Shown piece by piece: positions 26,260 through 35,084 of a stretch of 64,000 bases of DNA. The translations under genes were made by a program, and so were the position numbers. The notes under the pieces are model-generated. The model was not told the origin of the DNA, did no database searches, and was given only the letters and a program-made list of their open reading frames with translations. The stretch is from JBBIGV01 sp037447335 (GTDB lineage Bacteria > Bacteroidota > Ignavibacteria > Ignavibacteriales > Ignavibacteriaceae): NCBI GenBank assembly GCA_037447335.1, contig JBBIGV010000008.1:1-64000 (forward strand). The letters run 5' to 3'. How positions within the stretch are numbered: position 1 is the first letter of the stretch; the number at the start of each line of letters is the position of its first letter.

Positions 26260-26948
26260 TGAAGAAAGGCATTCTATATCTCGTTTCAACTCCGATAGGT
26301 AATTATGAGGACATAACTATCCGTGCATTAAAAATTCTTCAGGCTGTTGATTTTATTCTTTGTGAAGAATATAAAGAAGCAAAAAGACTATTATCAAAAT
26401 TTGGGATTGTAAAAGAGTTTATCGCACTTAACGAACATACCGAAAAAAAAATTGCAGATGAATTATTATTAAAGCTGGCAGGCGGTTCAACGCTGGCGCT
26501 CATATCGGATTGCGGCACGCCGTTGTTTTCTGACCCGGGTCATTTGCTTGTGCGGTTGTGCATCTCACATAATATTCCGGTTATACCAATACCCGGGGCA
26601 AATTCTCTTCTTCCGGCATTAATTATCTCTGGCTTCGATACAGAAAAATTTTACTACTACGGCTGGCTTTCGCCAAAAAGAGATGAAAGGAGAAAACAGC
26701 TTTTTGAAATCAAAAAACTCAGGGAGATTGTTGTTATTCTTGATACACCATACAGGTTAAAAAGTCTTCTTACAGATATCGTAAAGATACTCGGTAAAAA
26801 TGTACCCGCTGTAATCGCATTTGAAATTACAAAAACAGGTGAACAGTTCTTCAGAGGGACAACAGATTCGCTGCTGAAATTAACCGGTGAAAAAAATCTT
26901 AAGGGCGAGTTTGTGCTGATACTGAATTTAAAGTCGGGTAACAAATAA
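26259..26948 (+). CDS. rsmI: 16S rRNA (cytidine(1402)-2'-O)-methyltransferase
   Basis: AdoMet-dependent enzyme that 2'-O-methylates C1402 of 16S rRNA in the decoding centre. The 229-residue tetrapyrrole-methylase fold shows LVSTPIGNYEDITIRAL (7-23), CEEYKEAKRLL where the usual form is CEDTRxxxxLL, the glycine-rich SDCGTPLFSDPG, and VIPIPGANSLLPAL. The last 60 residues carry the RsmI end (FRGTTDSLL). It is translationally coupled to the Myb-repeat gene. It is somewhat shorter than the E. coli protein, lacking the far C-terminal extension. Confidence 0.93.
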   Translation: MKKGILYLVSTPIGNYEDITIRALKILQAVDFILCEEYKEAKRLLSKFGIVKEFIALNEHTEKKIADELLLKLAGGSTLALISDCGTPLFSDPGHLLVRLCISHNIPVIPIPGANSLLPALIISGFDTEKFYYYGWLSPKRDERRKQLFEIKKLREIVVILDTPYRLKSLLTDIVKILGKNVPAVIAFEITKTGEQFFRGTTDSLLKLTGEKNLKGEFVLILNLKSGNK

Positions 26949-27039
26949 CGTAATCTTTGTTTATAGATAAAGCTTTTGCCGAAACAGACATTGTAACATT
27001 AATCCCAGTAAACTTTCAGTAGAAATTACAAAGAATTAA

Positions 27040-28725
27040 TCACCCTCTCGTCAATTGTCTGTATTTAATTCTGTGCGGCTGTTCTGCAGCAGCGCCCAAT
27101 CTTTCTTTCCGCCTTTCTTCATATTCTGTGTAGTTGCCGTCAAACCAAACCACTTTACTCTCACCTTCAAATGCTAATATGTGAGTAGCGATCCTGTCTA
27201 AGAACCATCTGTCGTGACTTATAACAAGAACACAGCCGGCAAATTTTTCAATACCTTCTTCAAGCGCCCGTAGAGTGTTCACATCGAGATCGTTTGTCGG
27301 TTCATCAAGCAGTAATACATTAGCGCCTTGTTTTAGCATCATTGCAAGATGAACCCGGTTACGCTCACCGCCGCTCATCATACTTACTTTTTTTTGTTGA
27401 TCAGCGCCGGCAAAGTTAAACTGTGCAACATAAGCACGCGAGTTCACCTGCCGACTGCCAAGCATAATTGTATCTTCACCGCCGGAAATTAATTCCCAGA
27501 TGCTTTTATCCGGGTCCAAAGCATCTCTTGATTGATCCACATAAGACATCTTAACAGTTGAACCAATTCTTATATTGCCCGTATCAGGCTTTTCCTGAGC
27601 GGTTATCATCTTAAACAGCGTAGTCTTGCCCGCGCCATTAGGACCAATAATTCCCACCACTGCACCGGGAGGAATTGAAAAGGTAAGGTCATCTGTTAAA
27701 ATATTTTCGCCGTAAGCTTTACTTAGATTTTCAACTTCTATTACAACATCGCCAAGTCTGTCGGCAGCAGGAATATAAAGCTCAAGTTCTTTCTGTCCCT
27801 TTTCCCTTTCTTCTTTAAGGAGCTTATCATAGGCAGTAATGCGGGATTTGGATTTTGCATGCCTGGCTTTCGGAGTCATTCGAATCCATTCCAGCTCGCG
27901 CTGGAGAGTTTTTTGCCTTTGGCTTTCCTGTTTTTCTTCAACACGAAGTCTTTCCTGTTTCTGCTGAAGCCACGATGAATAGTTTCCTTTCCATGGAATA
28001 CCTTCTCCGCGGTCAAGTTCAAGTATCCAGCCTGCAACGTTATCAAGAAAGTATCTGTCGTGTGTAACAGCAATAACAGTTCCCTCATATTTTTGTAGGT
28101 GATGCTCAAGCCACGCAACTGTTTCGGCATCAAGATGGTTGGTGGGCTCATCGAGTAAAAGTATGTCCGGTTTTTTAAGAAGCAGCCTGCAAAGAGCCAC
28201 CCTTCTTCTTTCGCCGCCGGAAAGAACTTTGCAGGGGGTATCACCAGGCGGGCACCGCAATGCATCCATTGCCATTTCGAGCCGGGAATCCAGGTCCCAT
28301 CCGCCCATAGCTTCAATTTTTTCCTGAACATTACCCTGTCGTTCAAGTAGTTTCGTCATATCATCATCATCCATCGGTTCAGCAAACCTTGCGTTTATTT
28401 CATGATATTCTTTAAGGAGATTGACGATTTGCTGCACACCTTCCTGCACAATCTCTTTTACGGTTTTAGTGTCATCAAGCTGTGGTTCCTGCTCAAGGTA
28501 GCCGATAGTAAAACCGGGCGATATAACCGTTTCGCCGTTGAAATTTTTATCAACTCCCGCAAGAATTTTTAGGAGGGAGGATTTGCCGGAACCATTTAGA
28601 CCTATTACACCAATCTTTGCTCCGTAGAAATAGGACAGATAAATATCCTTCAGCACAGGTTTGTTATTGTAGAATTTGCTTACCCCTATCATTGAGTAAA
28701 TTACTTTATTTGCTTCAGTGCTCAT
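27040..28725 (-). CDS. ettA: energy-dependent translational throttle protein EttA (ABC-F)
   Basis: Ribosome-associated ABC-F ATPase that binds the E site and gates entry into elongation according to ATP level. The 561 residues hold two ABC domains: Walker A GLNGSGKSS (42-50) and GPNGAGKTT near 364, signatures LSGGERRR and MSGGERNR, and Walker B LLLDEPTNHLD and LLLDEPTNDLD. The linker with WIRMTPKARHAKSKSRI is diagnostic of EttA. No membrane domain is present. A TATTTTTG box on the minus strand (28757-28750) may be its -7 element. Confidence 0.95.
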   Translation of the reverse strand: MSTEANKVIYSMIGVSKFYNNKPVLKDIYLSYFYGAKIGVIGLNGSGKSSLLKILAGVDKNFNGETVISPGFTIGYLEQEPQLDDTKTVKEIVQEGVQQIVNLLKEYHEINARFAEPMDDDDMTKLLERQGNVQEKIEAMGGWDLDSRLEMAMDALRCPPGDTPCKVLSGGERRRVALCRLLLKKPDILLLDEPTNHLDAETVAWLEHHLQKYEGTVIAVTHDRYFLDNVAGWILELDRGEGIPWKGNYSSWLQQKQERLRVEEKQESQRQKTLQRELEWIRMTPKARHAKSKSRITAYDKLLKEEREKGQKELELYIPAADRLGDVVIEVENLSKAYGENILTDDLTFSIPPGAVVGIIGPNGAGKTTLFKMITAQEKPDTGNIRIGSTVKMSYVDQSRDALDPDKSIWELISGGEDTIMLGSRQVNSRAYVAQFNFAGADQQKKVSMMSGGERNRVHLAMMLKQGANVLLLDEPTNDLDVNTLRALEEGIEKFAGCVLVISHDRWFLDRIATHILAFEGESKVVWFDGNYTEYEERRKERLGAAAEQPHRIKYRQLTRG

Positions 28726-28828
28726 ATTTTTAGTTTAATTTGTTAAATACAAAAATAAAAAAATGCGGTTATAAAACTCTGATTTGCCAGTTAATTAATT
28801 TAAATCCGAAATATTCAAACAATTAACA

Positions 28829-28862
28829 TTGCTTTTTATAAAGATTATAAATACGTTCGTAT
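28829..28862 (+). promoter_or_regulatory. promoter and overlapping operator of the toxin-antitoxin operon
   Basis: TTG at 28829-28831 and TACGTTCG at 28852-28859 are spaced by 20 nt; the latter is one base off TAnnTTTG. A perfect 12-bp palindrome ATACGTTCGTAT (28851-28862) covers the -7 box, an ideal position for repression by the ribbon-helix-helix antitoxin. Confidence 0.55.
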
Positions 28863-28898
28863 AAAAAGACATAATTATAATCAGCAGGAAAACGAATA

Positions 28899-29141
28899 AT
28901 GGCTAAAACAGTCACACTTAAATTAAGTGAACACAAGTATAAAATCATTAAAAGACTAGCAAACCGCGACAACAGACCAATCCCCAATTTTATCGAAACA
29001 GCAGTTGAACGATTTATAGAAGAAAATATTTTTGTTGATGAATTTGAAATGGAAGAGATAAGGGATAATGCTGAGCTGAACAAAAGTATTAAACGAGCGT
29101 TGTCAGACGTTAAATTTAAAAGAGGGCGCATGGTTGAATAG
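28899..29141 (+). CDS. ribbon-helix-helix antitoxin
   Basis: 80 residues. The N-terminal strand KTVTLKLSEHKYKIIKRLANRDNRPIPNF and the following helix match the CopG/RHH DNA-binding fold (about 1-45); the acidic C-terminal part (EENIFVDEFEMEEIRDN) is the likely toxin-wrapping segment. Predicted to neutralise the toxin encoded next and to repress the operon through the palindrome over its promoter. The toxin start lies 8 nt inside its 3' end, so translation is coupled. Confidence 0.78.
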   Translation: MAKTVTLKLSEHKYKIIKRLANRDNRPIPNFIETAVERFIEENIFVDEFEMEEIRDNAELNKSIKRALSDVKFKRGRMVE

Positions 29142-29412
29142 GTATGAGATTTTCGGAACAGATGAATTTATAAAAAACCTTCGTAAAGTAAATCCCCGGC
29201 AAAGAGATAATATACAAAGGAAATTGCACGACTATATTTGCCTGCAGCTAAGGGAAGAACCGTACTTCGGACACAACATTAAGAAACTTGTAGGATATAA
29301 ACCAGAAACCTGGCGATATCGAATAGGTAAGTTCAGAATATTTTATCTTGTAAGCGAAGAGGAAAAAATGAATTATATGTTAACAATAGAACAGAGAAAG
29401 CAGGCTTACTAG
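29134..29412 (+). CDS. RelE/ParE-superfamily toxin
   Basis: 92 residues starting at TTG 29134 within the antitoxin gene. The ParE/RelE fold is recognised from YEIFGTDEFIKNLRKVNPRQRDNIQRKL, then GYKPETWRYRIGKFRIFYLV, with the WRYRIGKFRIFY strand the most diagnostic. RelE members cleave mRNA on the ribosome and ParE members poison gyrase; the sequence does not decide between them. The upstream GAGGG in the antitoxin end is a possible ribosome binding site. Gene order is antitoxin then toxin, and no other accessory genes are attached. Confidence 0.8.
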   Translation: MNRYEIFGTDEFIKNLRKVNPRQRDNIQRKLHDYICLQLREEPYFGHNIKKLVGYKPETWRYRIGKFRIFYLVSEEEKMNYMLTIEQRKQAY

Positions 29413-29555
29413 TTCGAAAAAAATATTTTTAAGTAATCTTCTTTAAAAACTCATCTAGAATCTCTCAAACCAATACAAGTAAACATATTCTGTTTTATGT
29501 AGTCGGCATTACCGGTTACTATTCTTATATTTGAATTAAAAATATCTTACTATAA

Positions 29556-30578
29556 ATGAAAAAGAAAACAGGCGTTTTATTAATTCAGTTAGGCACACCT
29601 GATAATCCTACAAAGAAAGATGTAAGAAGATATTTAACAGAGTTTCTTAACGATCCGAGGGTGATAGATATACCCGCATTACTCAGATTCTTTCTGGTGA
29701 ATTTTATAATTATCCCGAAAAGAAATTCGGCATCAACAAAAATATATAAGGAACTCTGGACCCAAGATGGCTCGCCGCTGCTGTTATATAGTTTAAATCT
29801 TCGTGATAAACTTCAAAACTCCTTAGGTGATAGTTACGGAGTTCATCTTGGGATGAGATATCAGAACCCATCCATGGATGACGTGCTCGAAGAAATAAGA
29901 AAAAAGAATTACGATAGACTGATCATTCTTCCGTTATTTCCGCAGTATGCATCAGCAAGCACCGGTTCTGCTCTCGAAAAGGCGATGAAGATAATCAGCA
30001 AGTGGTGGGTTATTCCCGAAGTGAAAATCATCAGCCAGTATTATGATAATGAAGGTTATCTGAATACGATAGTTGAACAGGCAAAAAAATATAATCTGAA
30101 CGAATATGACCACATCCTGTTTAGCTACCATGGTTTACCAATCAGACAGGTTGATAAGGTATATGTTGACGGTAAACCCTGCGCCGATCATAATTGTGAA
30201 AACGAAATAACGGAAGAAAACAAATACTGTTTTAAAGCAGTCTGTTATGCAACCACACGATTGCTTGCCGGGAAATTAAATTTGCCATCAGACAAATACA
30301 CGGTTTGTTTTCAATCGAGATTGGATAAAGACTGGCTTGAACCATTTGCTGATAAAGTTGTAATTGAACAAGCAAAAAAAGGAGCTAAAAGGCTGCTTGT
30401 TTTCAGCCCGGCATTTGTTGCCGATTGCCTTGAAACGACAATCGAAATCGGGGTTGAATACCAGAAGTTATTTAAAGAACATGGCGGCGAAAAAGTTCAG
30501 CTTGTTGAAAGCCTGAATGATCACCCAATGTGGGTTGATACATTGAAAGATATGGTTTTAAAACAGTTTATTGATTAA
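29556..30578 (+). CDS. hemH: ferrochelatase
   Basis: Inserts Fe(II) (or handles the coproporphyrin variant) in the last steps of heme synthesis. The 340 residues begin with GVLLIQLGTPDNP, then FLNDPRVIDIP, and hold the catalytic His in SYHGLP near 190 and the catalytic Glu in DCLETTIEIG near 293. Between them lies a Cys-containing stretch (CADHNCENE, KYCFKAVCYAT), compatible with a metal site seen in some ferrochelatases. TATATTTG at 29526-29533 is a possible -7 box but lacks a TTG partner. Its 3' end overlaps the convergent flavoprotein by 4 bp. Confidence 0.94.
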   Translation: MKKKTGVLLIQLGTPDNPTKKDVRRYLTEFLNDPRVIDIPALLRFFLVNFIIIPKRNSASTKIYKELWTQDGSPLLLYSLNLRDKLQNSLGDSYGVHLGMRYQNPSMDDVLEEIRKKNYDRLIILPLFPQYASASTGSALEKAMKIISKWWVIPEVKIISQYYDNEGYLNTIVEQAKKYNLNEYDHILFSYHGLPIRQVDKVYVDGKPCADHNCENEITEENKYCFKAVCYATTRLLAGKLNLPSDKYTVCFQSRLDKDWLEPFADKVVIEQAKKGAKRLLVFSPAFVADCLETTIEIGVEYQKLFKEHGGEKVQLVESLNDHPMWVDTLKDMVLKQFID

Positions 30579-31801
30579 AGATTGTTTCCCGCAATCCAGC
30601 CGGTTGTCCATGCAGCCTGAAAGTTAAATCCACCGGTAAGAGCATCGATATCCAAAACTTCGCCGGCAAAATACAATCCTTTAATAATTTTGCTTTCCAT
30701 AGTTTTGAAATTAACCTCACTTAGTTTTATACCGCCGCATGTAACAAATTCTTCTTTAAATGTGCTTTTACCGGATATCTTAAACAGACAGTTCTGTAAC
30801 TGCACCGTAAGAGATTTGATGTTTTCTTTGCTCAATTCTGAAAGTCTGGTTGATGAGGGAATTGATGATGCAAGAAGAAGATTTTCCCATAATCGTTTTG
30901 GAAGTCCAAAGCCAGGGACATTATGAATATGCTGTTTGGGATTTAAAGAAATGATTTCATAGGTTTTTTCCTTTAATTCTTCATTTGAAAGATACGGCAG
31001 CCAGTTTACGGAAATATCGAAATAATAATTCATATCATTCAATTCGCGTGCGCCGATAGAAGAAAGTTTTAAAATAACCGGACCGCTCATGCCCCAGTGG
31101 GTAATAAGCAGTGAGCCGTCTGATTTGAGTTTGGAGTTGATGATTTTAACAGAACAATTATTAACACTAATGCCATGTAAATTTTTAATTCGTTCATCTT
31201 TAATATTAAATGTAAACAAGGATGGAACCGGGGTAATGATTGTATGTCCAAGTTTTGCACATAACTTCCACATACTTTCATTGCTTCCGCTTGCAATTAT
31301 AACTTTGTCGGCTTTAAATGTTTTTTGTGAGCAGAAGATTTTCCAAACATCATCATCGTTTTCGGGTGGGATCAAACTGTTAAAACCGGTTGAGAGAAAA
31401 ATTTCCACTCCGGCTTTTTGTGCAGAGGTTATTAAGCAGTCAATAATTGTTTGCGAGTCATCCGTTACAGGAAAAATTCTGCCGTCTTCTTCGGTCTTAA
31501 GTTTAACTCCTCTGGATTCAAACCAATTCACAGTGTGTTTGGAATTAAAGCGGGAAAACGGTCCAAGCAGTTCTTTCGAACCGCGTGGATAATGTTTAAC
31601 GAGTTCAGCAGGTTCAGAAACAGCGTTTGTAACATTGCATCTGCCTCCGCCTGATATTTTTACTTTGCTTAAGAGCCGGGTACTCTTTTCAAGAATTATA
31701 ACCCTGAATGCCGGATATTTTTCTTTACACGTGATTGCCGAAAAAAATCCTGCTGTTCCGCCGCCAATCACAACAATTGTTTTTGTTTCTGAAGAAGTCA
31801 T
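30575..31801 (-). CDS. YhiN/HI0933-family FAD-dependent oxidoreductase
   Basis: 408-residue flavoprotein of unassigned substrate. The N-terminal dinucleotide fold IVVIGGGTAGFFSAI (9-23) binds FAD. KISGGGRCNVTN near 49 is the hallmark of the HI0933/YhiN family. The C-terminus GLYFAGEVLDIDALTGGFNFQAAWTTG completes the FAD site. The middle (about 190-330) is the family's inserted domain. It is cytosolic and monocistronic, diverging from the GNAT gene and converging with hemH. Confidence 0.9.
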   Translation of the reverse strand: MTSSETKTIVVIGGGTAGFFSAITCKEKYPAFRVIILEKSTRLLSKVKISGGGRCNVTNAVSEPAELVKHYPRGSKELLGPFSRFNSKHTVNWFESRGVKLKTEEDGRIFPVTDDSQTIIDCLITSAQKAGVEIFLSTGFNSLIPPENDDDVWKIFCSQKTFKADKVIIASGSNESMWKLCAKLGHTIITPVPSLFTFNIKDERIKNLHGISVNNCSVKIINSKLKSDGSLLITHWGMSGPVILKLSSIGARELNDMNYYFDISVNWLPYLSNEELKEKTYEIISLNPKQHIHNVPGFGLPKRLWENLLLASSIPSSTRLSELSKENIKSLTVQLQNCLFKISGKSTFKEEFVTCGGIKLSEVNFKTMESKIIKGLYFAGEVLDIDALTGGFNFQAAWTTGWIAGNNL

Positions 31802-31916
31802 TAAATTGTCCCGGCAAATTTGGAATTATATTTCACACATAGAATTATAATTTTAATCATAAATTAATAAAAACAAGCCGATACTTATTATTCATAAAAA
31901 AATCTGATTACTCAAA

Positions 31917-32501
31917 ATGAGATTACACGATCAAATAATTCTTGAATCAAATCGCATTTTAATAAGACCTCTTTCAATTAAAGATAAGGAAACGTTGAAA
32001 GACATTGCATTTGATCCGGATATATGGAAATATACGCCGAGCCGGATTTCGGATGAATCGGATTTAGATAAATATATTGCCAATGCATTGAACGAGCGGG
32101 AAAAAGATTTGCGATATTCGTTCTTAATAATTACCAAAGAATTGAACTTTGCTGCCGGTTCAACGAGTTATGGAAATATTTCTTTCAAAGACAAAAGAAT
32201 CGAAATAGGATGGAGCTGGCTTGGAAAAAACTACCGCGGCAGCGGAATAAATGAACATTGTAAATTTCTTCTTATGGAATATGCATTCGAAAGACTTGGA
32301 TTTGTTAGAGTTGAATTTAAGACAGATGTGCTGAATATTGCAGCAAGAAAAGCGCTGCTTAAAATCGGCGCGGTTGAAGAGGGTGTGCTTCGCTCTCACA
32401 CCCTTATGAATGACGGGCGGAGAAGGGATACTATTTACTACAGTGTGCTCGCAAATGAATGGCAATCAGCAAAAGAAAAACTGCTGCTTAAAATAAAATA
32501 G
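31917..32501 (+). CDS. GNAT family N-acetyltransferase (RimJ/RimL-like)
   Basis: 194-residue acetyl-CoA-dependent transferase. RILIRPLSIKDKETL opens the fold, IEIGWSWLGKNYRGSGINEHCKFLLMEYAFE holds the acetyl-CoA loop (a slightly altered R-G-x-G), and VRVEFKTDVLNIAARKALLKIGAVEEG is the typical RimJ/RimL end. These enzymes acetylate protein N-termini or small molecules; the substrate cannot be told. It lies 33 bp before the deaminase gene on the same strand and is probably co-transcribed with it. Confidence 0.87.
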   Translation: MRLHDQIILESNRILIRPLSIKDKETLKDIAFDPDIWKYTPSRISDESDLDKYIANALNEREKDLRYSFLIITKELNFAAGSTSYGNISFKDKRIEIGWSWLGKNYRGSGINEHCKFLLMEYAFERLGFVRVEFKTDVLNIAARKALLKIGAVEEGVLRSHTLMNDGRRRDTIYYSVLANEWQSAKEKLLLKIK

Positions 32502-32534
32502 ACTTTATTTCTTGTTAAAAAAGGAAAGTATCAG

Positions 32535-33035
32535 ATGAGCAATTCCAATAAACGACCGTCCTGGGATGAGTATTTTTTGAAGCTTGCAATGCTCGCATCG
32601 GAAAGAGCCACCTGCCCGCGAATGCACTGCGGCTGCGTGCTCGTAAAAGACAGATTTGTGCTGGCTACAGGTTATAACGGTTCATTGCCCGGGCAGCCGC
32701 ACTGTGATGATGCCGGATGCCTTGTGGTTGATAATCACTGTGTAAGAACTAATCACGCAGAGATTAATGCACTTACTCAGGCAGCTACACACGGCGTAAA
32801 TCTTAAAGGCGCAACAGCTTACATTACGAATATGTCGTGCACCACTTGTGCTAAAGCGCTTATCGCAGCAGGAATTATCAGAGTTGTTGTGTTTTCAGAT
32901 TTTCACGATACGCTCGCTGTTAAATTTTATACTGATTCGGGAGTTGAAATAGTAAAGCTGCCAATGCCCGATAAAGAAATTAAATATGAACTGGAAAAAT
33001 ATTCTTCCGCAAAGAAGACGGAACGATCACTTTAG
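32535..33035 (+). CDS. dCMP deaminase family protein
   Basis: 166-residue zinc deaminase that converts dCMP to dUMP for thymidylate synthesis; ComEB of competence operons is the close relative. The zinc and catalytic residues are H74-A75-E76 and the C102-T-T-C105 pair, with a second Cys/His-rich metal cluster before them (PRMHCGC, PHCDDAGC, DNHCVRTNH) as in dCMP rather than cytidine deaminases. It follows the GNAT gene by 33 bp. AAGGAAAG upstream is a possible ribosome binding site. Confidence 0.92.
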   Translation: MSNSNKRPSWDEYFLKLAMLASERATCPRMHCGCVLVKDRFVLATGYNGSLPGQPHCDDAGCLVVDNHCVRTNHAEINALTQAATHGVNLKGATAYITNMSCTTCAKALIAAGIIRVVVFSDFHDTLAVKFYTDSGVEIVKLPMPDKEIKYELEKYSSAKKTERSL

Positions 33036-33178
33036 TCAAACTAAAATCAAACAGCAATGGAAACTTATTCTACATGGTGCAGACCTTTTGAACTTCAGAA
33101 ATATTATTCATTGATAATAGAAACCGGCGGGTTGTATGTAAAAGATAAAATGATAAAGTTTAACCATCTGATGAGCAA

Positions 33179-34084
33179 TTGAAACAAACTATTTTATCTT
33201 ACTGGAAACCGGCTGCAGCAATCACCTTTTGGGGTGCGTCATTCATCGCTACCAAAATCGTGCTTGATGAGACAATCCCTCTTGTAATTATTGAATTAAG
33301 ATTATTACTTGCTGTAATTTTACTGGCGTTCATTGCAATCTGGGGCAGAAGAGATTTTTCAATTTCTTTTAAGAACCACGGCGGTATACTAATTCTTGCT
33401 TTGATAGCCTGCTTTCACCTGTGGATACAGGTAACCGGCATGCAATTCACAACAGCATCTAATACAGGCTGGATCATTGGTGTAACCCCGGTCTTTATGA
33501 CGGTTCTCGGATTTCTGTTCTTTAAAGAGAGAGCAACATTACTAAAGTTGACAGGAATAGTAACAGCATTTACAGGCTTGCTTTTACTGATAAGCAATGG
33601 TGATCTGAGTTCAATTGATCTGCTTTCAAACAAAGGAGATTTTCTTGTTCTTGGCAGCGCTTTTACCTGGGCGGTTTATTCAGCCATGAATAAGAAGATC
33701 AGCCTGAGCTATCCGCCGCTAATGACAATATTATATCTATTCATCATCATGTTAATCATTTTACTGCCTTTTGTTATAAGTACCGGCAGAGTAACGGACG
33801 TATTCGGATTATCTTTAAAAAGCTGGATATCAATATTTTTCTTAGGGTTCATTTGTTCAGGAATATCTTATGTATTGTGGGCACAATCGTTAAAAGAAAT
33901 GGATTCAACGCGGGTTGGCGCCTTTCTGTACTTTGAGCCGTTTGTTACTGTGTTTACCGCGTGGATTTTTTTGAGTGAGGAAATTACTTTATTGATGATG
34001 ATTAGCGGGATGGTAATTACTTCCGGGGTTATCCTCGTAAATATTACCCCGCGTTCATTCAAAAATTTGTTGAGGAGGCGATAG
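33179..34084 (+). CDS. EamA/DMT family transporter
   Basis: 301 residues with about ten membrane helices in two EamA repeats (about 8-138 and 152-290). Typical words are FWGASFIATKIVL, TGWIIGVTPVFMTVLGFLFFKE, GSAFTWAVYSAMNKK, and VGAFLYFEPFVTVFTAWIFLSEEIT. Drug/metabolite transporters of this group export amino acids or other small metabolites; the substrate is unknown. The best start is TTG at 33179; the ATG at 33171 is out of frame and stops after three codons. No operon partner. Confidence 0.87.
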   Translation: MKQTILSYWKPAAAITFWGASFIATKIVLDETIPLVIIELRLLLAVILLAFIAIWGRRDFSISFKNHGGILILALIACFHLWIQVTGMQFTTASNTGWIIGVTPVFMTVLGFLFFKERATLLKLTGIVTAFTGLLLLISNGDLSSIDLLSNKGDFLVLGSAFTWAVYSAMNKKISLSYPPLMTILYLFIIMLIILLPFVISTGRVTDVFGLSLKSWISIFFLGFICSGISYVLWAQSLKEMDSTRVGAFLYFEPFVTVFTAWIFLSEEITLLMMISGMVITSGVILVNITPRSFKNLLRRR

Positions 34085-34228
34085 AATTCTATATTAAACA
34101 TCCTTTCTCTTACGAAACCATCAAAAAATTTTAATTGCCTTTTAGCAAAATAGTGCTTACCTTTACCGCTGTATATCTTCACTTTCCGGTTAAATAAATA
34201 ATTCCTGCCACAAATATCGGAGGCATTC

Positions 34229-34657
34229 ATGAACCGTAAGAAACTGGTCATTACCGTAATTGTTGTTTTTGTTCTGCTTGAACTTACAAATTTCCTCATC
34301 CACAATGTTCTTCTTTTGGACACATATATGATGGAAGAACACAAAACCACATTCCGTACCCCGGAAGAATTTGGTTCTCTGATGTGGATTTCATTCCTGA
34401 TGGATTTAGTCTGGTCGTTCTTCTTCGTATTTTTCTTTGTAAAAGGTTATGAAGATAAGGGAATAATGGAAGGAGTAAGATTTGGAATATACATAGGATT
34501 ATTTTACTCAATGATAATGGCATACAAAAGCTATGTATTTGCTCCGATCGTTTACTCACTCGCATTTCAATGGTTTATTTATGGTTTAATACAGTGCGTA
34601 ATTCTTGGAATTGTTACAGCGCTTGTTTATAAGCCCAAAACAGAACCTGCTGCTTAA
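34229..34657 (+). CDS. four-helix membrane protein of unknown function
   Basis: 142 residues with four hydrophobic helices (about 5-27, 52-74, 85-105 and 112-136) and a charged loop (YMMEEHKTTFRTPEEF) between the first two. I do not recognise the family. The GGAGG just before ATG (ATCGGAGGCATTCATG) is a good ribosome binding site. A long imperfect hairpin follows 23 bp after the stop. It lies between the transporter and the rpmH operon with no obvious partner. Confidence 0.7.
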   Translation: MNRKKLVITVIVVFVLLELTNFLIHNVLLLDTYMMEEHKTTFRTPEEFGSLMWISFLMDLVWSFFFVFFFVKGYEDKGIMEGVRFGIYIGLFYSMIMAYKSYVFAPIVYSLAFQWFIYGLIQCVILGIVTALVYKPKTEPAA

Positions 34658-34680
34658 TATTCAAGATATTTTTAATTGAT

Positions 34681-34751
34681 GAGGCTGAAAACCGGAGGCA
34701 AGTTTTGCAGCCATTAACAAAAAACGCTTTATCCGGATTTGTTTCAGCCTC
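34681..34751. other. long imperfect hairpin, possible structured RNA or terminator
   Basis: GAGGCTGAAA (34681-34690) pairs with TTTCAGCCTC (34742-34751), and the stem continues inward with CCGGA (34692-34696) against TCCGG (34732-34736), plus a small nested GCAA/TTGC hairpin. The 3' side lacks a clean T run (CTCTTTCCTGTTT), so it is not a textbook terminator. It could end the upstream transcript or be a small structured RNA. Confidence 0.45.
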
Positions 34752-34878
34752 TCTTTCCTGTTTAAGCGGTTAAACAATTTACACTCCGGTTAAAATAAGC
34801 CATTCATTTGGTAGAACTGCTACAGATTAAAGTTGCCTTATGGTGCCTGATATTCCGGTTTTTCAGGCATTTATTAGC

Positions 34879-34909
34879 TTGTTTGTTAGGGCAGCAAATA
34901 TTAATTTTG
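34879..34909 (+). promoter_or_regulatory. Bacteroidota-type promoter of the rpmH operon
   Basis: TTG at 34879-34881, a 20-nt spacer, and TAATTTTG at 34902-34909 match the TTG / TAnnTTTG consensus exactly. Transcription would start near 34916, about 17 nt before the rpmH ATG, with AATGGAG as ribosome binding site. Confidence 0.65.
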
Positions 34910-34932
34910 TAAACTTTAATAATGGAGAAATA

Positions 34933-35076
34933 ATGAAAAGAACATATCAACCGAGTAACCGGAAGAGAAAAAACAAGCATGGTTTCAGAGAAAGAATGAA
35001 AACCAGGAACGGCAGGCGGGTTTTAGCCAGCAGAAGGGCAAAAGGAAGAAAAAAACTAACAGTTAGTGACGAGTAA
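34933..35076 (+). CDS. rpmH: 50S ribosomal protein L34
   Basis: 47-residue, highly basic ribosomal protein: MKRTYQPSNRKRKNKHGFRE opens it, followed by RMKTRNGRRVLASRRAKGRK, the invariant L34 pattern. The frame is open back to 34840, but those codons lie before the promoter and the family starts at MKRTYQP. It heads the classic rpmH-rnpA-yidD-yidC operon, with rnpA beginning 8 bp later. Confidence 0.97.
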   Translation: MKRTYQPSNRKRKNKHGFRERMKTRNGRRVLASRRAKGRKKLTVSDE

Positions 35077-35084
35077 CTAAGGCT

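Noticed and set aside
34658..34932. Possible oriC upstream of rpmH
   Set aside because: Only TTATCCGGA-like words within a hairpin; dnaA is absent.
34840..34932. 31-codon N-terminal extension of L34
   Set aside because: It lies over the rpmH promoter; L34 always begins MKRTYQP, at 34933.
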